Virus record (IMG/VR): IMGVR_UViG_3300047481_000646
Span: 1 to 24,972 of that record
DNA length: 24,972 bases
Reading direction: 5' to 3' (one strand)
Origin: a virus
Within the stretch, counting starts at the first letter, position 1. Every line of letters starts with the position of its first letter. Made by a program: the position numbers and the translations under genes. Positions 7,801 through 14,513 of the stretch are shown in pieces. The notes under the pieces were generated by a model that was given only the letters and a program-made list of their open reading frames with translations, searched no databases and was not told where the DNA came from.

Positions 7801-8580
7801 TCTATATATACTGGATCATCTCCATATTTGTATCTTACAAAAACAAGTGGTATTCAAGTAAAGGGACGGTACGATCCTATTGTTAATCGTGGGCTGTCTA
7901 TTCCAATGAACACAAGCAGAGCAAATAACTTTAAAGTAATAGCAATGCAAATGGCTGTTAGATTTGATGGAGACTACTTCCCATACGCACCAACTCAAAT
8001 ATTTGAGGTAGAAAGCAAAGGATCGTACATAAAGTTTTATATGGTTGCAAATGATCCAAGTGGACGAAGAGCAAAAATATATGCAATTGATGCAAAAACT
8101 GGTTTGATTCAAGATGGCATTGGGTTTTACTGGAACGGAAAGATTGTAAAAGAGCCAGTGCTAACTCTTCAAGAGTGGGGATTTTTAGGTATTAATTTTG
8201 CAGACAGTCTTAATTTTTCATTTTTTGAAGGGGCAACAAGGCTAACTGGCCCACTACTCTTTAATAGCATTTCTTACTACCAGTCAACGAATCTTCAAGA
8301 AGTTCAGAATATATCAGAAAGACCGTGGTTTAGGGTAAAGGTTTTGTCTGGTTTAGAACTAGACTGGGAGTTCTGGAATATTGGATCTTTCAACTGGAAC
8401 AAAGTTCTTGTTTTAGCGGAAACTAGTTATTATGGAGTAAATCCGTCAGAGGTATACAAGAGTTATACTGGAACAAACAAGTTAATTGTGGGAGACAACT
8501 CTCCATTGACAGTTAGAGATTATGCGTACTCTATGTATAATGACATATCCTGGAACAAATTTACAGTTGATCCAGTTTAA
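4864..8580 (+). CDS. Large LamG/concanavalin-A-like virion protein, probable adhesin or tail appendage
   Basis: A 1238-residue protein rich in beta-strand, Tyr, Asn, Ser and Thr, with no predicted signal peptide or transmembrane segment. Residues about 280-405 look like a complete LamG/ConA-like jelly roll: LETWLRV at 286-292, then a short LVINGQEV strand, closing with DCVGIYPYVV. Similar beta-sandwich segments appear at roughly 520-670 (closing KIYKIGFCTKY) and 1000-1160. Residues 70-195 resemble a carbohydrate-binding sandwich. LamG domains bind glycans or proteins, and in phages they occur on tail tips, fibres and head decorations. This fits a role in host-surface binding, inferred from domains and from its place beside virion genes. 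Its position before the portal is unusual for a tail-tip protein. It appears to be read from its own leaderless promoter. No enzyme motif is seen. Confidence 0.7.
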   Translation: MSTPSNLYAEKVFAEHPTGLWALDDNADYISLISETQRNLSNWTITGGTHQNYPQSIGEPFINSYVGKITATPTNDETASVIAISNEIMDLRDLNTYLKTFSVGGYFYSESSYVSGFEIGYQYEDTTSGNIVRHLKNYDTAINNSWVFISETFDTPPDDSKIQIVFKINFIGGSETEDVFLVNGITFGQWSEEFSSTSLGVVPIDIPSTIAIAPQKGLIAKCYGLQELNAYYLASENMLKAKNLGIPMVYGTSSLTALYANGSNPSLIIPGVGFLNESGKFKEYTLETWLRVNSYTNEVKRIIGPIASNDGIYVDGPAIGLKINNQYKTYYVGEWTRPMLVHLRIGKDVASLVINGQEVISLDYDRETVSLPEMLNENQKDQDWIGFYAYEDVSPIEIDCVGIYPYVVATAMAKRRFVFGQGVEIPENINTSYSGTSVFIDYAFADYTANYSYPKVGSWQQAFNDNTSIINKSLSVPSGPLPEIFLSSKTEEELLLDCKLAQSSDTKNFFSFRPNTNWSSVSGYLFFKNFDFLKTPISAFYGCMRIPESSPTTQTLFRIEKENTNSYFTIELINNQISYSINYDGILETVYSPTVAEPGELIDVGLNIPAFVSRFGNPASEFFGSLSDLRLYVGGKKDETSTFTGKIYKIGFCTKYNFQKIRGLFNEIGVPVWNEDLFAVYQNNQLINIDGGIDTTSTQPYGGTTDTANGAISGGGVFISGEDFLMDHVASYTLLPDEVFDTYSLTVSANAYWEDQIPLTYFAESVLDKRGDQYFDLDFIQFNIDYPIPSKTIAIETDPVEWTYADLANEYGLPIQRTYESLDNYLFTGYNDYEDLKNKIAKDYRYDTDGAIVKTYITFQYTELGANQTPFYFTKTERPSRNGILIPGSDWMTTKYEVVDNMIIYPPVGVDFNDLSIVTHIDINVKNSETHNVSIKKLSYASQALNESDASPVGTRFGTPIYPYTKTGIYYNFKKNNPFSIYTGSSPYLYLTKTSGIQVKGRYDPIVNRGLSIPMNTSRANNFKVIAMQMAVRFDGDYFPYAPTQIFEVESKGSYIKFYMVANDPSGRRAKIYAIDAKTGLIQDGIGFYWNGKIVKEPVLTLQEWGFLGINFADSLNFSFFEGATRLTGPLLFNSISYYQSTNLQEVQNISERPWFRVKVLSGLELDWEFWNIGSFNWNKVLVLAETSYYGVNPSEVYKSYTGTNKLIVGDNSPLTVRDYAYSMYNDISWNKFTVDPV

Positions 8581-8582
8581 TA

Positions 8583-8591
8583 TGGTATACT
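8583..8591 (+). promoter_or_regulatory. Extended -10 promoter giving a leaderless mRNA for the gene at 8599
   Basis: TGGTATACT begins three bases after the preceding stop codon. The expected transcription start is at about 8598, directly at ATG 8599. This favours ATG 8599 over the in-frame GTG 8593, which would lie upstream of the transcript. Confidence 0.6.
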
Positions 8592-8598
8592 TGTGGAT

Positions 8599-8985
8599 AT
8601 GGATTCATTAATAGACCCAAAAACTGGTCAACCAATTGTCAAAAATGTTAGGCGCAAAGTCATTGAGAAAGACTATGACTGGGGCCTATACATTTATAAA
8701 AAAGCCAACGGAAGATATTTCTCAGACGGGCATGGTTCTGTTTTAAACATTCCTTCTATGCGAGGGGACATTGCAAAAATTTCAGAATTAAAGCAAGCAG
8801 CAATACACTATGGAGATCCAGGAAATGGAACTGTAGAGTTTATTGCTGGTTCATCTCGTGTATCTGAAGAAGAATATAGCGAGCAGGTAGATAGAATGAA
8901 CTCTGGATTGCTTCCTAACCTAAATGATCTTGGAGCAGTTCAAGCAGCAAAAGATACAATAGCATTGTATGGAGACGAGGAGTAG
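8599..8985 (+). CDS. Small conserved-looking protein preceding the portal, function unknown
   Basis: A 128-residue protein that I do not recognise. The middle (residues about 20-60) contains YDWGLYIYKKANGRYFSDG followed by a helical segment. The last 30 residues are acidic and end GDEE. There is no signal peptide, membrane segment or Cys. I place the start at ATG 8599, not GTG 8593, because the promoter element at 8583-8591 predicts transcription beginning at about 8598 and neither start has a ribosome site. The gene ends two bases before the portal start, and its end carries the portal ribosome site (GAGGAG). Position suggests a head or packaging role, but sequence alone does not show this. 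Confidence 0.65.
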   Translation: MDSLIDPKTGQPIVKNVRRKVIEKDYDWGLYIYKKANGRYFSDGHGSVLNIPSMRGDIAKISELKQAAIHYGDPGNGTVEFIAGSSRVSEEEYSEQVDRMNSGLLPNLNDLGAVQAAKDTIALYGDEE

Positions 8986-8987
8986 TC

Positions 8988-10580
8988 ATGGAAGATAACG
9001 AGATTGTTATTGGAGCAAGCATTGATCGTGCAATTAGTAAAGACGATCCATTTTTAAACTCAGATCCTTTTAAGGGTAATTGGGAAACACTAAAAACTCT
9101 AGACGGTCTAGACTCAAACTTTAAAAGACGTATAAGCAGATCTTCAACAAAGATGGTTGAACCAACAAAGCAATATACAACCGCAGCACTTGCTGGAAAA
9201 AGCGGTATTGATGGAGCACAGTCAAAAGAAATAAACCCAGGGCTAGTATATGTAAACGGCTATGGAATGTTTGATGTTATTACACCACCATGGAATCTAT
9301 ATGAATTAGCAAACTACTACGATACATCTTTTGCAAACCATGCAGCCATTGATGCAAAGGTAGAGAACATCGTAGGTCTTGGATACGAGTTTCATGTTTC
9401 TCAAAGAACAATGCTTCGCCTAGAGGCTTCAGAAGACAATAGCGCAACACAGAAAGCAAGAAAAAGAATTGAAAGAACAAAGATTGAAGCAAGAGAATGG
9501 CTAGAGTCACTTAATGACGACGACTCCTTTACAGCAACTATGGAAAAGGTTTATACAGACCTTCAATCAACTGGAAATGGCTATCTAGAAATTGGAAGAA
9601 CAACTCGTGGAGAGATTGGCTACGTTGGGCATATACCAGCAACCACAATGAGAGTTCGTAGAATTAAAGATGGCTATGTCCAGATTATTGGAAACAAGAT
9701 TGTATACTTCCGTAATTTTGGAGCAAGAAATCCAAACCCATTAACAACAGATGCTAGACCAAACGAAATTATTCACTTTAAGCAATACTCGCCTCTCAAC
9801 ACTTTTTACGGAGTGCCAGACATTATGTCAGCAATAAACTCCTTACACGGAGACTCACTTGCTTCACAATACAATATTGATTACTTTGCAAACAAGGCAG
9901 TGCCACGTTATGTTGTAACGTTAAAGGGTGCAAAACTTTCTGGAGATGCAGAAGATAAGATGTTTCGATTCTTGCAGACAAATCTCAGAGGGCAGTCACA
10001 TAGAACGCTATATATTCCACTTCCAGGTGATAGCGAAAACAACAAGGTTGAATTTAAGATGGAGCCTATCGAAGACGGTATACAGGATGGCTCATTTAAA
10101 GAGTATCGTAAACAAAACCGTGATGACATCTTGGTAGCACACCAAGTTCCACTTTCTAAATTAGGTGGGGGCGATTCTGGATCTATTGCAGCAGCACTTG
10201 CACAGGATCGCACCTTTAAAGAGCAGGTTGCAAGACCTGCCCAAAGACAACTTGAAAAAATGATCAACAAGATTATTCGTGAAAAGACCGACATTGTTGA
10301 GTTTGTATTTAATGAACTAACTCTTACTGATGAAATTGCACAATCTCAAATCCTTGAGAGGTATGTAAAGAATCAAATCATGACTCCTAACGAAGCACGA
10401 GTTGCTCTTGATATGCCACAGCGAGAAGGTGGGGATGAAGTACTACAACTTAAACCAGAGGCAGCAGCAGAAGCAAATACGACAAGGGCCAGGGATTCAG
10501 AAAGAACAAACAACAACTCCGATAGTTCCTCTACCGTTGCTGGACGAAATCCAAAGGGCGAAGGAAGAAAAACTCTCTAA
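8988..10580 (+). CDS. Portal protein
   Basis: A 530-residue portal. Twelve copies would form the ring at one capsid vertex through which DNA is packed and ejected and to which the tail joins. The recognisable portal core spans about residues 100-470. An N-terminal block has PWNLYELANYYDTSFANHAA. A central block is IIHFKQYSPLNTFYGVPD (261-278), leading into a long helix and NKAVPRYVVTL. A crown-side region has GGGDSG followed by helices. This is the HK97/PBSX-like portal family. Residues 150-175 are a charged helix, and the last 50 residues are Asn/Ser/Arg-rich and probably disordered. The start has a GAGGAG ribosome site inside the end of the preceding gene. Placement before the protease and capsid genes is canonical. 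Confidence 0.93.
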   Translation: MEDNEIVIGASIDRAISKDDPFLNSDPFKGNWETLKTLDGLDSNFKRRISRSSTKMVEPTKQYTTAALAGKSGIDGAQSKEINPGLVYVNGYGMFDVITPPWNLYELANYYDTSFANHAAIDAKVENIVGLGYEFHVSQRTMLRLEASEDNSATQKARKRIERTKIEAREWLESLNDDDSFTATMEKVYTDLQSTGNGYLEIGRTTRGEIGYVGHIPATTMRVRRIKDGYVQIIGNKIVYFRNFGARNPNPLTTDARPNEIIHFKQYSPLNTFYGVPDIMSAINSLHGDSLASQYNIDYFANKAVPRYVVTLKGAKLSGDAEDKMFRFLQTNLRGQSHRTLYIPLPGDSENNKVEFKMEPIEDGIQDGSFKEYRKQNRDDILVAHQVPLSKLGGGDSGSIAAALAQDRTFKEQVARPAQRQLEKMINKIIREKTDIVEFVFNELTLTDEIAQSQILERYVKNQIMTPNEARVALDMPQREGGDEVLQLKPEAAAEANTTRARDSERTNNNSDSSSTVAGRNPKGEGRKTL

Positions 10581-10607
10581 TGTCCGATATGTCCAGAATG
10601 TGATACT

Positions 10608-10629
10608 TGTATAAAATGGAGGGTATAAT
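10608..10629 (+). promoter_or_regulatory. Promoter region (two -10-like boxes) before the prohead protease
   Basis: Two -10-like hexamers lie in the short gap after the portal gene: TATAAA at 10610-10615, preceded directly by TG, and TATAAT at 10624-10629. The second would start transcription near 10636, at the GTG codons that begin the protease. A GGAGGG ribosome site at 10618-10623 would be used only by transcripts from further upstream. Which box works cannot be told from sequence. Confidence 0.5.
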
Positions 10630-10632
10630 ATA

Positions 10633-11970
10633 GTGGTGAGTAATATATCTAAAGCCCACTGGAATTCAGATGGGGAAAATCTTCGTCTATCAATGCCTTT
10701 TAGTAAGGTCGACAAAGAGCGACGTATCGTCTCAGGTTTTGCATCATTAGATAACCTAGACAAGCAGATGGATATTGTAACAGCAGAAGCATCCATGTCA
10801 GCCTTTGCAAAATTCCGTGGGAACATTAGAGAAATGCATCAGCCATTAGCAGTAGGCAAAATGATTAACTTTAAAGAAGATAAGTATTTTGATCCAGACT
10901 CAAAGAAATTCTACAGGGGTGTTTTTGTTTCAGCCTATGTTTCAAAGGGTGCACAAGACACTTGGGAAAAAGTTCTTGACGGCACACTAACTGGATTTTC
11001 TATTGGTGGCAAGATGAACAAGTGGGATGATGGCTATGATGAAAAGTCAGACTCACAAATTAGAATTATTAAAGACTACGACCTAATAGAGTTAAGCCTT
11101 GTAGATTCACCAGCAAATCAATTTGCCAATATCATATCGGTTGAAAAAGTTGATGGTGTAGATATTATAAAGGGAGACTTAACGGTTTTAGAAAATGTTT
11201 TTTACGACAAGGAAAACGGTATTGTAATATCATCTGAGAACGAATCAGAACTCAGCCCAGTCAGTGGAGAACAAATGGAAAATATAGGGTTCGTTGAAAA
11301 AACGGATAATGAAAAAACACAAATGATAAAATTCTTAGTTGATAGTGCTAAGGGCATTAATACTTCTAAGATTAACAAGGAGGTACAACCTATGACAAAA
11401 TCAAAAACACAAGTTGAAAAGACAGATGTAGTTGAAGATGTTATGGTCGCTCCAGAGGCAGATGCATCAGTTGCAGAAGTTACTGAACAAGTTGCTAAAG
11501 CAGAAGAGGTTGAGGTAACAGAAGTTGCCAAGACCGATGAAGTTGTAGCAGAAGAGATTACTAAAGCAGAAGATGCTGAAGCAGTCGAAACAGTAGTTGA
11601 AGCAGTTGTAGAAGTATCTAAGTCAGAAGAGGTAGTTGCAGAAGCAGTTACCGAAATGAAAAATACTCTAGAATCAGCCTTTAGCGATCTAGTGTCAACA
11701 GTAAAGGCTTTGCAAGCAGAAGTAGAACTTCTTAAGTCTTCAAAGGTCGATGTTGATACAGTTAAGGATTCATTTGCAGCAGTTGCAAAAGATATTGCAG
11801 CAGTAACAAGTGAATTTAATGAATTTGGAAAACGAGTAGACGCTGTGGAAGCAGACACCGCATTCCGAAAGTCTGGAGATATCGGCGATATCTTTCAGAA
11901 TCAGCCTGAAACGGTTGAAAAATCCCTATGGGGCGGTAGTTTCCTCAAAACAGCCGATCTATTCAAATGA
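10633..11970 (+). CDS. Prohead protease fused to a scaffold (delta-like) domain
   Basis: A 445-residue protein. Residues 1-175 are an HK97-type prohead protease (S78 family) that matures the procapsid. The likely catalytic residues are H69 (REMHQP), S123 (GFSIGG) and an acidic residue in ELSLVDSPANQ (E153 or D158). Residues about 175-253 form a linker. Residues 254-445 are rich in Ala, Val and Glu and strongly helical. They end in a conserved-looking tail, SLWGGSFLKTADLFK, as expected for a scaffold. The capsid protein downstream lacks an obvious delta domain, so scaffold function is probably supplied here. Two adjacent GTG codons (10633 and 10636) can serve as start; I use the first because GGAGGG is nine bases before it. 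A second start for the scaffold alone lies at 11392. Confidence 0.87.
   Translation: MVSNISKAHWNSDGENLRLSMPFSKVDKERRIVSGFASLDNLDKQMDIVTAEASMSAFAKFRGNIREMHQPLAVGKMINFKEDKYFDPDSKKFYRGVFVSAYVSKGAQDTWEKVLDGTLTGFSIGGKMNKWDDGYDEKSDSQIRIIKDYDLIELSLVDSPANQFANIISVEKVDGVDIIKGDLTVLENVFYDKENGIVISSENESELSPVSGEQMENIGFVEKTDNEKTQMIKFLVDSAKGINTSKINKEVQPMTKSKTQVEKTDVVEDVMVAPEADASVAEVTEQVAKAEEVEVTEVAKTDEVVAEEITKAEDAEAVETVVEAVVEVSKSEEVVAEAVTEMKNTLESAFSDLVSTVKALQAEVELLKSSKVDVDTVKDSFAAVAKDIAAVTSEFNEFGKRVDAVEADTAFRKSGDIGDIFQNQPETVEKSLWGGSFLKTADLFK
11377..11384 (+). promoter_or_regulatory. Internal ribosome binding site for a nested scaffold
   Basis: AAGGAGGT is a full-length match to the 16S rRNA 3' end. Its AGGAGG core lies eight bases before ATG 11392, in frame inside the protease gene. 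It is stronger than the site of the full-length protein, so the scaffold alone could be made in excess. Confidence 0.75.
11392..11970 (+). CDS. Nested scaffolding protein made from an internal start (in frame with the protease)
   Basis: Translation from ATG 11392 would give a 192-residue protein identical to residues 254-445 of the protease fusion. It begins MTKSKTQVEKTD. Its first 90 residues are an acidic Ala/Val/Glu repeat-like region. Heptad-like helices follow around ALQAEVELLKSS, and the protein ends with SLWGGSFLKTADLFK. Scaffolds of this kind line the inside of the procapsid and are removed by the protease. Nested protease/scaffold genes are established in phages such as lambda (C/Nu3). 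The evidence here is the perfect, correctly spaced ribosome site and the domain boundary falling exactly at this codon. Production of the short form is inferred. Confidence 0.7.
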   Translation: MTKSKTQVEKTDVVEDVMVAPEADASVAEVTEQVAKAEEVEVTEVAKTDEVVAEEITKAEDAEAVETVVEAVVEVSKSEEVVAEAVTEMKNTLESAFSDLVSTVKALQAEVELLKSSKVDVDTVKDSFAAVAKDIAAVTSEFNEFGKRVDAVEADTAFRKSGDIGDIFQNQPETVEKSLWGGSFLKTADLFK

Positions 11971-11980
11971 ACAAATCACT

Positions 11981-11989
11981 AGGAGGTGA
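11981..11989 (+). promoter_or_regulatory. Ribosome site fixing the major capsid start
   Basis: AGGAGGTGA, complementary over nine bases to the 16S rRNA 3' end, precedes ATG 11994 by four bases from its last base. It decides against ATG 11967, which overlaps the protease stop but has no ribosome site. Confidence 0.8.
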
Positions 11990-11993
11990 CAAT

Positions 11994-13127
11994 ATGTCAG
12001 AAGAAATAATCAAAAACCAGCCAGGCGAGAGTGCTAATCTAGGAGGAGAAAATCCAGGTTTGTACCAAGGCCAAGGTGCATTCGCATCAGGCGGTATTGG
12101 TGGAGTAACAAATCCAGGTGCAGATACACTTGGTAACATTCCAACAGCAACGCTAGGAACAACTAGCGGAGCAAATGCTGTTAACCCTAGTGGTTCAGCG
12201 GCTTCTGGAATTTTGCGCCCCGAGCAGGCTCGTCGTTTTATCGACTATGTTTGGGACGCTACAGTGTTAGCAAAGGATGGCCGTCGTGTAACAATGAAGG
12301 CTAATTCAATGGAACTTGAGAAGGTAAACGTCGGTGAGCGTGTAATTCGTGCAGCAGCGCAAGCAGTTGGTACATACACAAACACAGGTGCAACATTCTC
12401 CAAGGTCGAACTTACTACCAAGAAGATTCGTCTTGATTGGGAAGTAACTGCAGAATCTTTGGAAGATGGTGTCGAAGGTGATGCTCTAGAAGATCACTTG
12501 GTACGCTTGATGACCAACGCATTCGCAAATGATATCGAAGATCTCGCTATCAATGGTGATGGTACAACAGGAGCATTCTTGTCAATCATGCCAGGCTTTA
12601 TCAATAAGGTAAAGACAAATGGAGATGCACATGAGTCAGTCGTGACCGTAGCAGATAATGCTTGGACACCTAGCGTCATGCAGGGCATCATCAATGCAAT
12701 GCCACGTAAGTACCGTGCACTTAAGAACAATCTTAAGTTCTACGCAGGTACAGACGCATTCGGTGGAATCGTTAAGAATAACGGTACACTTGCAGATGCA
12801 GTTGCTGAAGCGTTTGCTGGACAAGTTCCAGGAAGCACTCAAGCAAACCGTCAGAACTATCTCGACGGTATTGGACAGACATTCGGTGGAGCACGTACAA
12901 CCCGTGTTCTCGGAATTGAAGTTCAAGAAGTTCCTTACTACCCAGAAGGCTATATCGATTTGACATTCCCTGCCAACCGTGTTTGGGGATTCCAGAGAGA
13001 TATTACTGTAAACCGTGAGTACGTAGCGAAGAAGGATACAATTGAATATACTGTATTCGTTCGCTTCGGTATTCAATGGGAAGAAGAGGATGCAATTGCA
13101 TTCGCTGACGCTGCTTCAGATTCATAA
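11994..13127 (+). CDS. Major capsid protein (HK97 fold)
   Basis: A 377-residue shell protein that forms the icosahedral head. The first 70 residues are Gly/Asn/Ala-rich and probably flexible. The HK97-like core starts near RPEQARRFIDYVWD. It includes an E-loop-like region with basic and aromatic residues, a spine helix around LEDHLVRLMTNAFANDIED leading to LAINGDG (residues about 165-190), and a C-terminal A-domain with strands ending FVRFGIQWEEEDAIAF. There is no long N-terminal delta domain, fitting a scaffold supplied by the gene upstream. Codon use is strikingly biased: 17 of 18 Arg codons are CGT or CGC, while neighbouring neck genes use almost only AGA/AGG. That suggests very high expression. 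A strong hairpin terminator follows 21 bases after the stop. Confidence 0.93.
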   Translation: MSEEIIKNQPGESANLGGENPGLYQGQGAFASGGIGGVTNPGADTLGNIPTATLGTTSGANAVNPSGSAASGILRPEQARRFIDYVWDATVLAKDGRRVTMKANSMELEKVNVGERVIRAAAQAVGTYTNTGATFSKVELTTKKIRLDWEVTAESLEDGVEGDALEDHLVRLMTNAFANDIEDLAINGDGTTGAFLSIMPGFINKVKTNGDAHESVVTVADNAWTPSVMQGIINAMPRKYRALKNNLKFYAGTDAFGGIVKNNGTLADAVAEAFAGQVPGSTQANRQNYLDGIGQTFGGARTTRVLGIEVQEVPYYPEGYIDLTFPANRVWGFQRDITVNREYVAKKDTIEYTVFVRFGIQWEEEDAIAFADAASDS

Positions 13128-13148
13128 TCTGTAACAGTAACCTTTTAT

Positions 13149-13181
13149 GGGGGGCGGGAGTTCACTCTCCTGTCCCCCTTA
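13149..13181 (+). terminator. Hairpin terminator after the major capsid gene
   Basis: GGGGGGCGGGAG (13149-13160) pairs with CTCCTGTCCCCC (13167-13178) around a six-base loop. This gives a 12-base-pair, very GC-rich stem in an otherwise AT-rich sequence. It is followed by only a short, interrupted T tract (TTAATACTTT), so termination may be partial. Confidence 0.8.
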
Positions 13182-13190
13182 ATACTTTAG

Positions 13191-13199
13191 TGATATAAT
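13191..13199 (+). promoter_or_regulatory. Extended -10 promoter after the capsid terminator
   Basis: TGATATAAT lies 12 bases after the terminator stem and just before the AAGGAGG ribosome site of the gene at 13218. Expected transcription start is near 13206. It would restart transcription for the accessory and neck genes. Confidence 0.65.
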
Positions 13200-13217
13200 A
13201 CAAACAAGGAGGATATT

Positions 13218-13625
13218 ATGGAAAACAATGAATATAACAAGCCATTCGTAGCAGAAAATGCACCAGAGCCTATTGTTGCTGAAACACCAGTAGAGCCTGC
13301 TGCAGAGCCTGTCGTAGAGCCAGTTGTTGTAGAAGCGCCAGCAAAGGTTGAAGAGCCAGCAGCAGAGCCAGTTCAAGCGCTAGGATTTACAAATACAGGT
13401 GCTATTGGATCAATGGCAGCAGACGGTCCAAAGAAGACTGTTAAGCCAGCAAATCAAGATGGAGACAAGGTGGCCATTCACTCAACAAAGAATGTTCGTT
13501 GGGAAGAAGTTGGAACACTTTACAGAGGTTACAATATTGTAACAAAAGAGCAAGCAGACAAGTGGCTTACTCGCTCACATGTCCGTGTTGCAACACCCGA
13601 AGAAGTAAAAAAGGTTTTAGGGTAA
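13218..13625 (+). CDS. Pro/Glu/Val/Ala-rich accessory virion protein, function unknown
   Basis: A 135-residue protein with two parts. Residues about 10-55 are a low-complexity stretch built on repeats of EP, AEP and VEP, probably disordered. Residues about 80-135 form a small basic domain: VRWEEVGTLYRGYNIVTKEQADKWLTRSHVRVATPEEVKKVLG. Proteins with this kind of C-terminal domain are, as far as I recall, often found next to the capsid gene in actinophages, but I cannot name the family with confidence. It has a strong AAGGAGG ribosome site and its own promoter, behind a terminator that isolates the capsid gene. A head-decoration or head-completion role is possible from position only. Confidence 0.65.
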   Translation: MENNEYNKPFVAENAPEPIVAETPVEPAAEPVVEPVVVEAPAKVEEPAAEPVQALGFTNTGAIGSMAADGPKKTVKPANQDGDKVAIHSTKNVRWEEVGTLYRGYNIVTKEQADKWLTRSHVRVATPEEVKKVLG

Positions 13626-13631
13626 TTTAGT

Positions 13632-14513
13632 ATGGAGATATTGAGAGTTCCGCCATACGCAGATATACCAGTAACTTACACTATTCCTTCATCTATAACA
13701 GATGAAGATGTAACTGTTTTAGTAACTGATATGGCGGATCTTTCTGTATCTACACTAGAGTTTTCAGAACTTTCAACGGGAGATACTATAACTATAGACC
13801 TTCCTGGAAGATATGACTCTGAGTATAGAGTAGAGGTAAAAATTCTAGATGATGTCATTATTGATGAAACATACGAAATAACTAGGCCATATGTAGATCC
13901 ATCCACAAAGGGAAGCACTGCTTCTGACATTGCTGCGTATGCAGATAGTGAAGAAATAGCAAGAGCAATAATTGACTCGATTGTTGGAGAAGGTTTTTAT
14001 TACAAAAAAAAGGTTTTAAATTTTACAGGCACTGGATCAGACTATTTGCCTATCTGGGATGATGTAAAAAAAGTTTTGAGCGTATACGAAAATAACAAAT
14101 TGGTAACAGATAGAGAATATGAAATAACATCTGATAAAACAGCAATTGTTGAAAAGTCAACAGACAATATTAATCGTGCAGAGTCAGCCCCACTTGTTTT
14201 ACCAGCAGCGTCTTCAGACTCTCTTGATCCACAATTTATATATAGAGGTTTTGGAAAAACTTGGGACTATAGAATAACTGTTGAGTATGGCTATTCATCC
14301 GTTCCATCAGACATTGTTAAGGCAACAGAAATACTTGTGCATGATATAGAGTGTGGCAAGTTAGATTATTATAAGAGATTTATTTCTTCGTACAATACAG
14401 ATCAGTATAGAATTCAGTTTGATAAAGGTCTTTTCGAGGGAACGGGAAACATACTTGTAGACAAGATACTTTCAAAGTATACTAAGTCTATTACAAAACT
14501 TGGGGTGTTGTAA
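13632..14513 (+). CDS. Head-tail connector (adaptor) protein with N-terminal Ig-like extension
   Basis: A 293-residue protein at the position of the portal-adjacent adaptor. The N-terminal 95 residues are strand-rich (VTYTIPSSI, VTVLVTDMADLSV, YRVEVKILDD), like an Ig-type or beta-sandwich domain. The C-terminal part, after YRITVEYGYSSVPSDIVKATEILVHD, is helical and matches the general form of gp6/gp15-like connectors, which dock under the portal and continue the DNA channel. The family assignment rests on this pattern and on gene order, with stopper, HK97-gp10-like and tail-terminator genes following. The ribosome site is weak (AGGG). Its stop shares a base with the next start. Ten of eleven Arg codons are AGA/AGG, unlike the capsid gene, consistent with low copy number. 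Confidence 0.68.
   Translation: MEILRVPPYADIPVTYTIPSSITDEDVTVLVTDMADLSVSTLEFSELSTGDTITIDLPGRYDSEYRVEVKILDDVIIDETYEITRPYVDPSTKGSTASDIAAYADSEEIARAIIDSIVGEGFYYKKKVLNFTGTGSDYLPIWDDVKKVLSVYENNKLVTDREYEITSDKTAIVEKSTDNINRAESAPLVLPAASSDSLDPQFIYRGFGKTWDYRITVEYGYSSVPSDIVKATEILVHDIECGKLDYYKRFISSYNTDQYRIQFDKGLFEGTGNILVDKILSKYTKSITKLGVL

Noticed and set aside
9908-10294. Minus-strand frame of 128 codons inside the portal gene
   Set aside because: It is a shadow of the portal gene with no start signals; all intergenic and directional evidence points to plus-strand genes only.
11202-11858. Long minus-strand open frame (218 codons)
   Set aside because: It is the antisense of the Ala/Val/Glu-rich scaffold region and translates to low-complexity Ser/Thr/Ala with no ribosome site; the plus-strand gene explains it.
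11967-11993. Earlier capsid start overlapping the protease stop
   Set aside because: AGGAGGTGA lies inside this stretch and points to ATG 11994; the earlier ATG has no ribosome site.
12636-13076. Minus-strand frame of 146 codons inside the capsid gene
   Set aside because: It is antisense to strongly codon-biased capsid sequence, and no ribosome site or homologous motif is visible.
13255-13375. Short direct repeats of GCAGAGCC/GTAGAGCC type
   Set aside because: They are codon-level repeats encoding the Pro/Glu/Ala/Val-rich tract of the protein at 13218. Spacing is irregular and in frame, so this is neither a CRISPR array nor an iteron.
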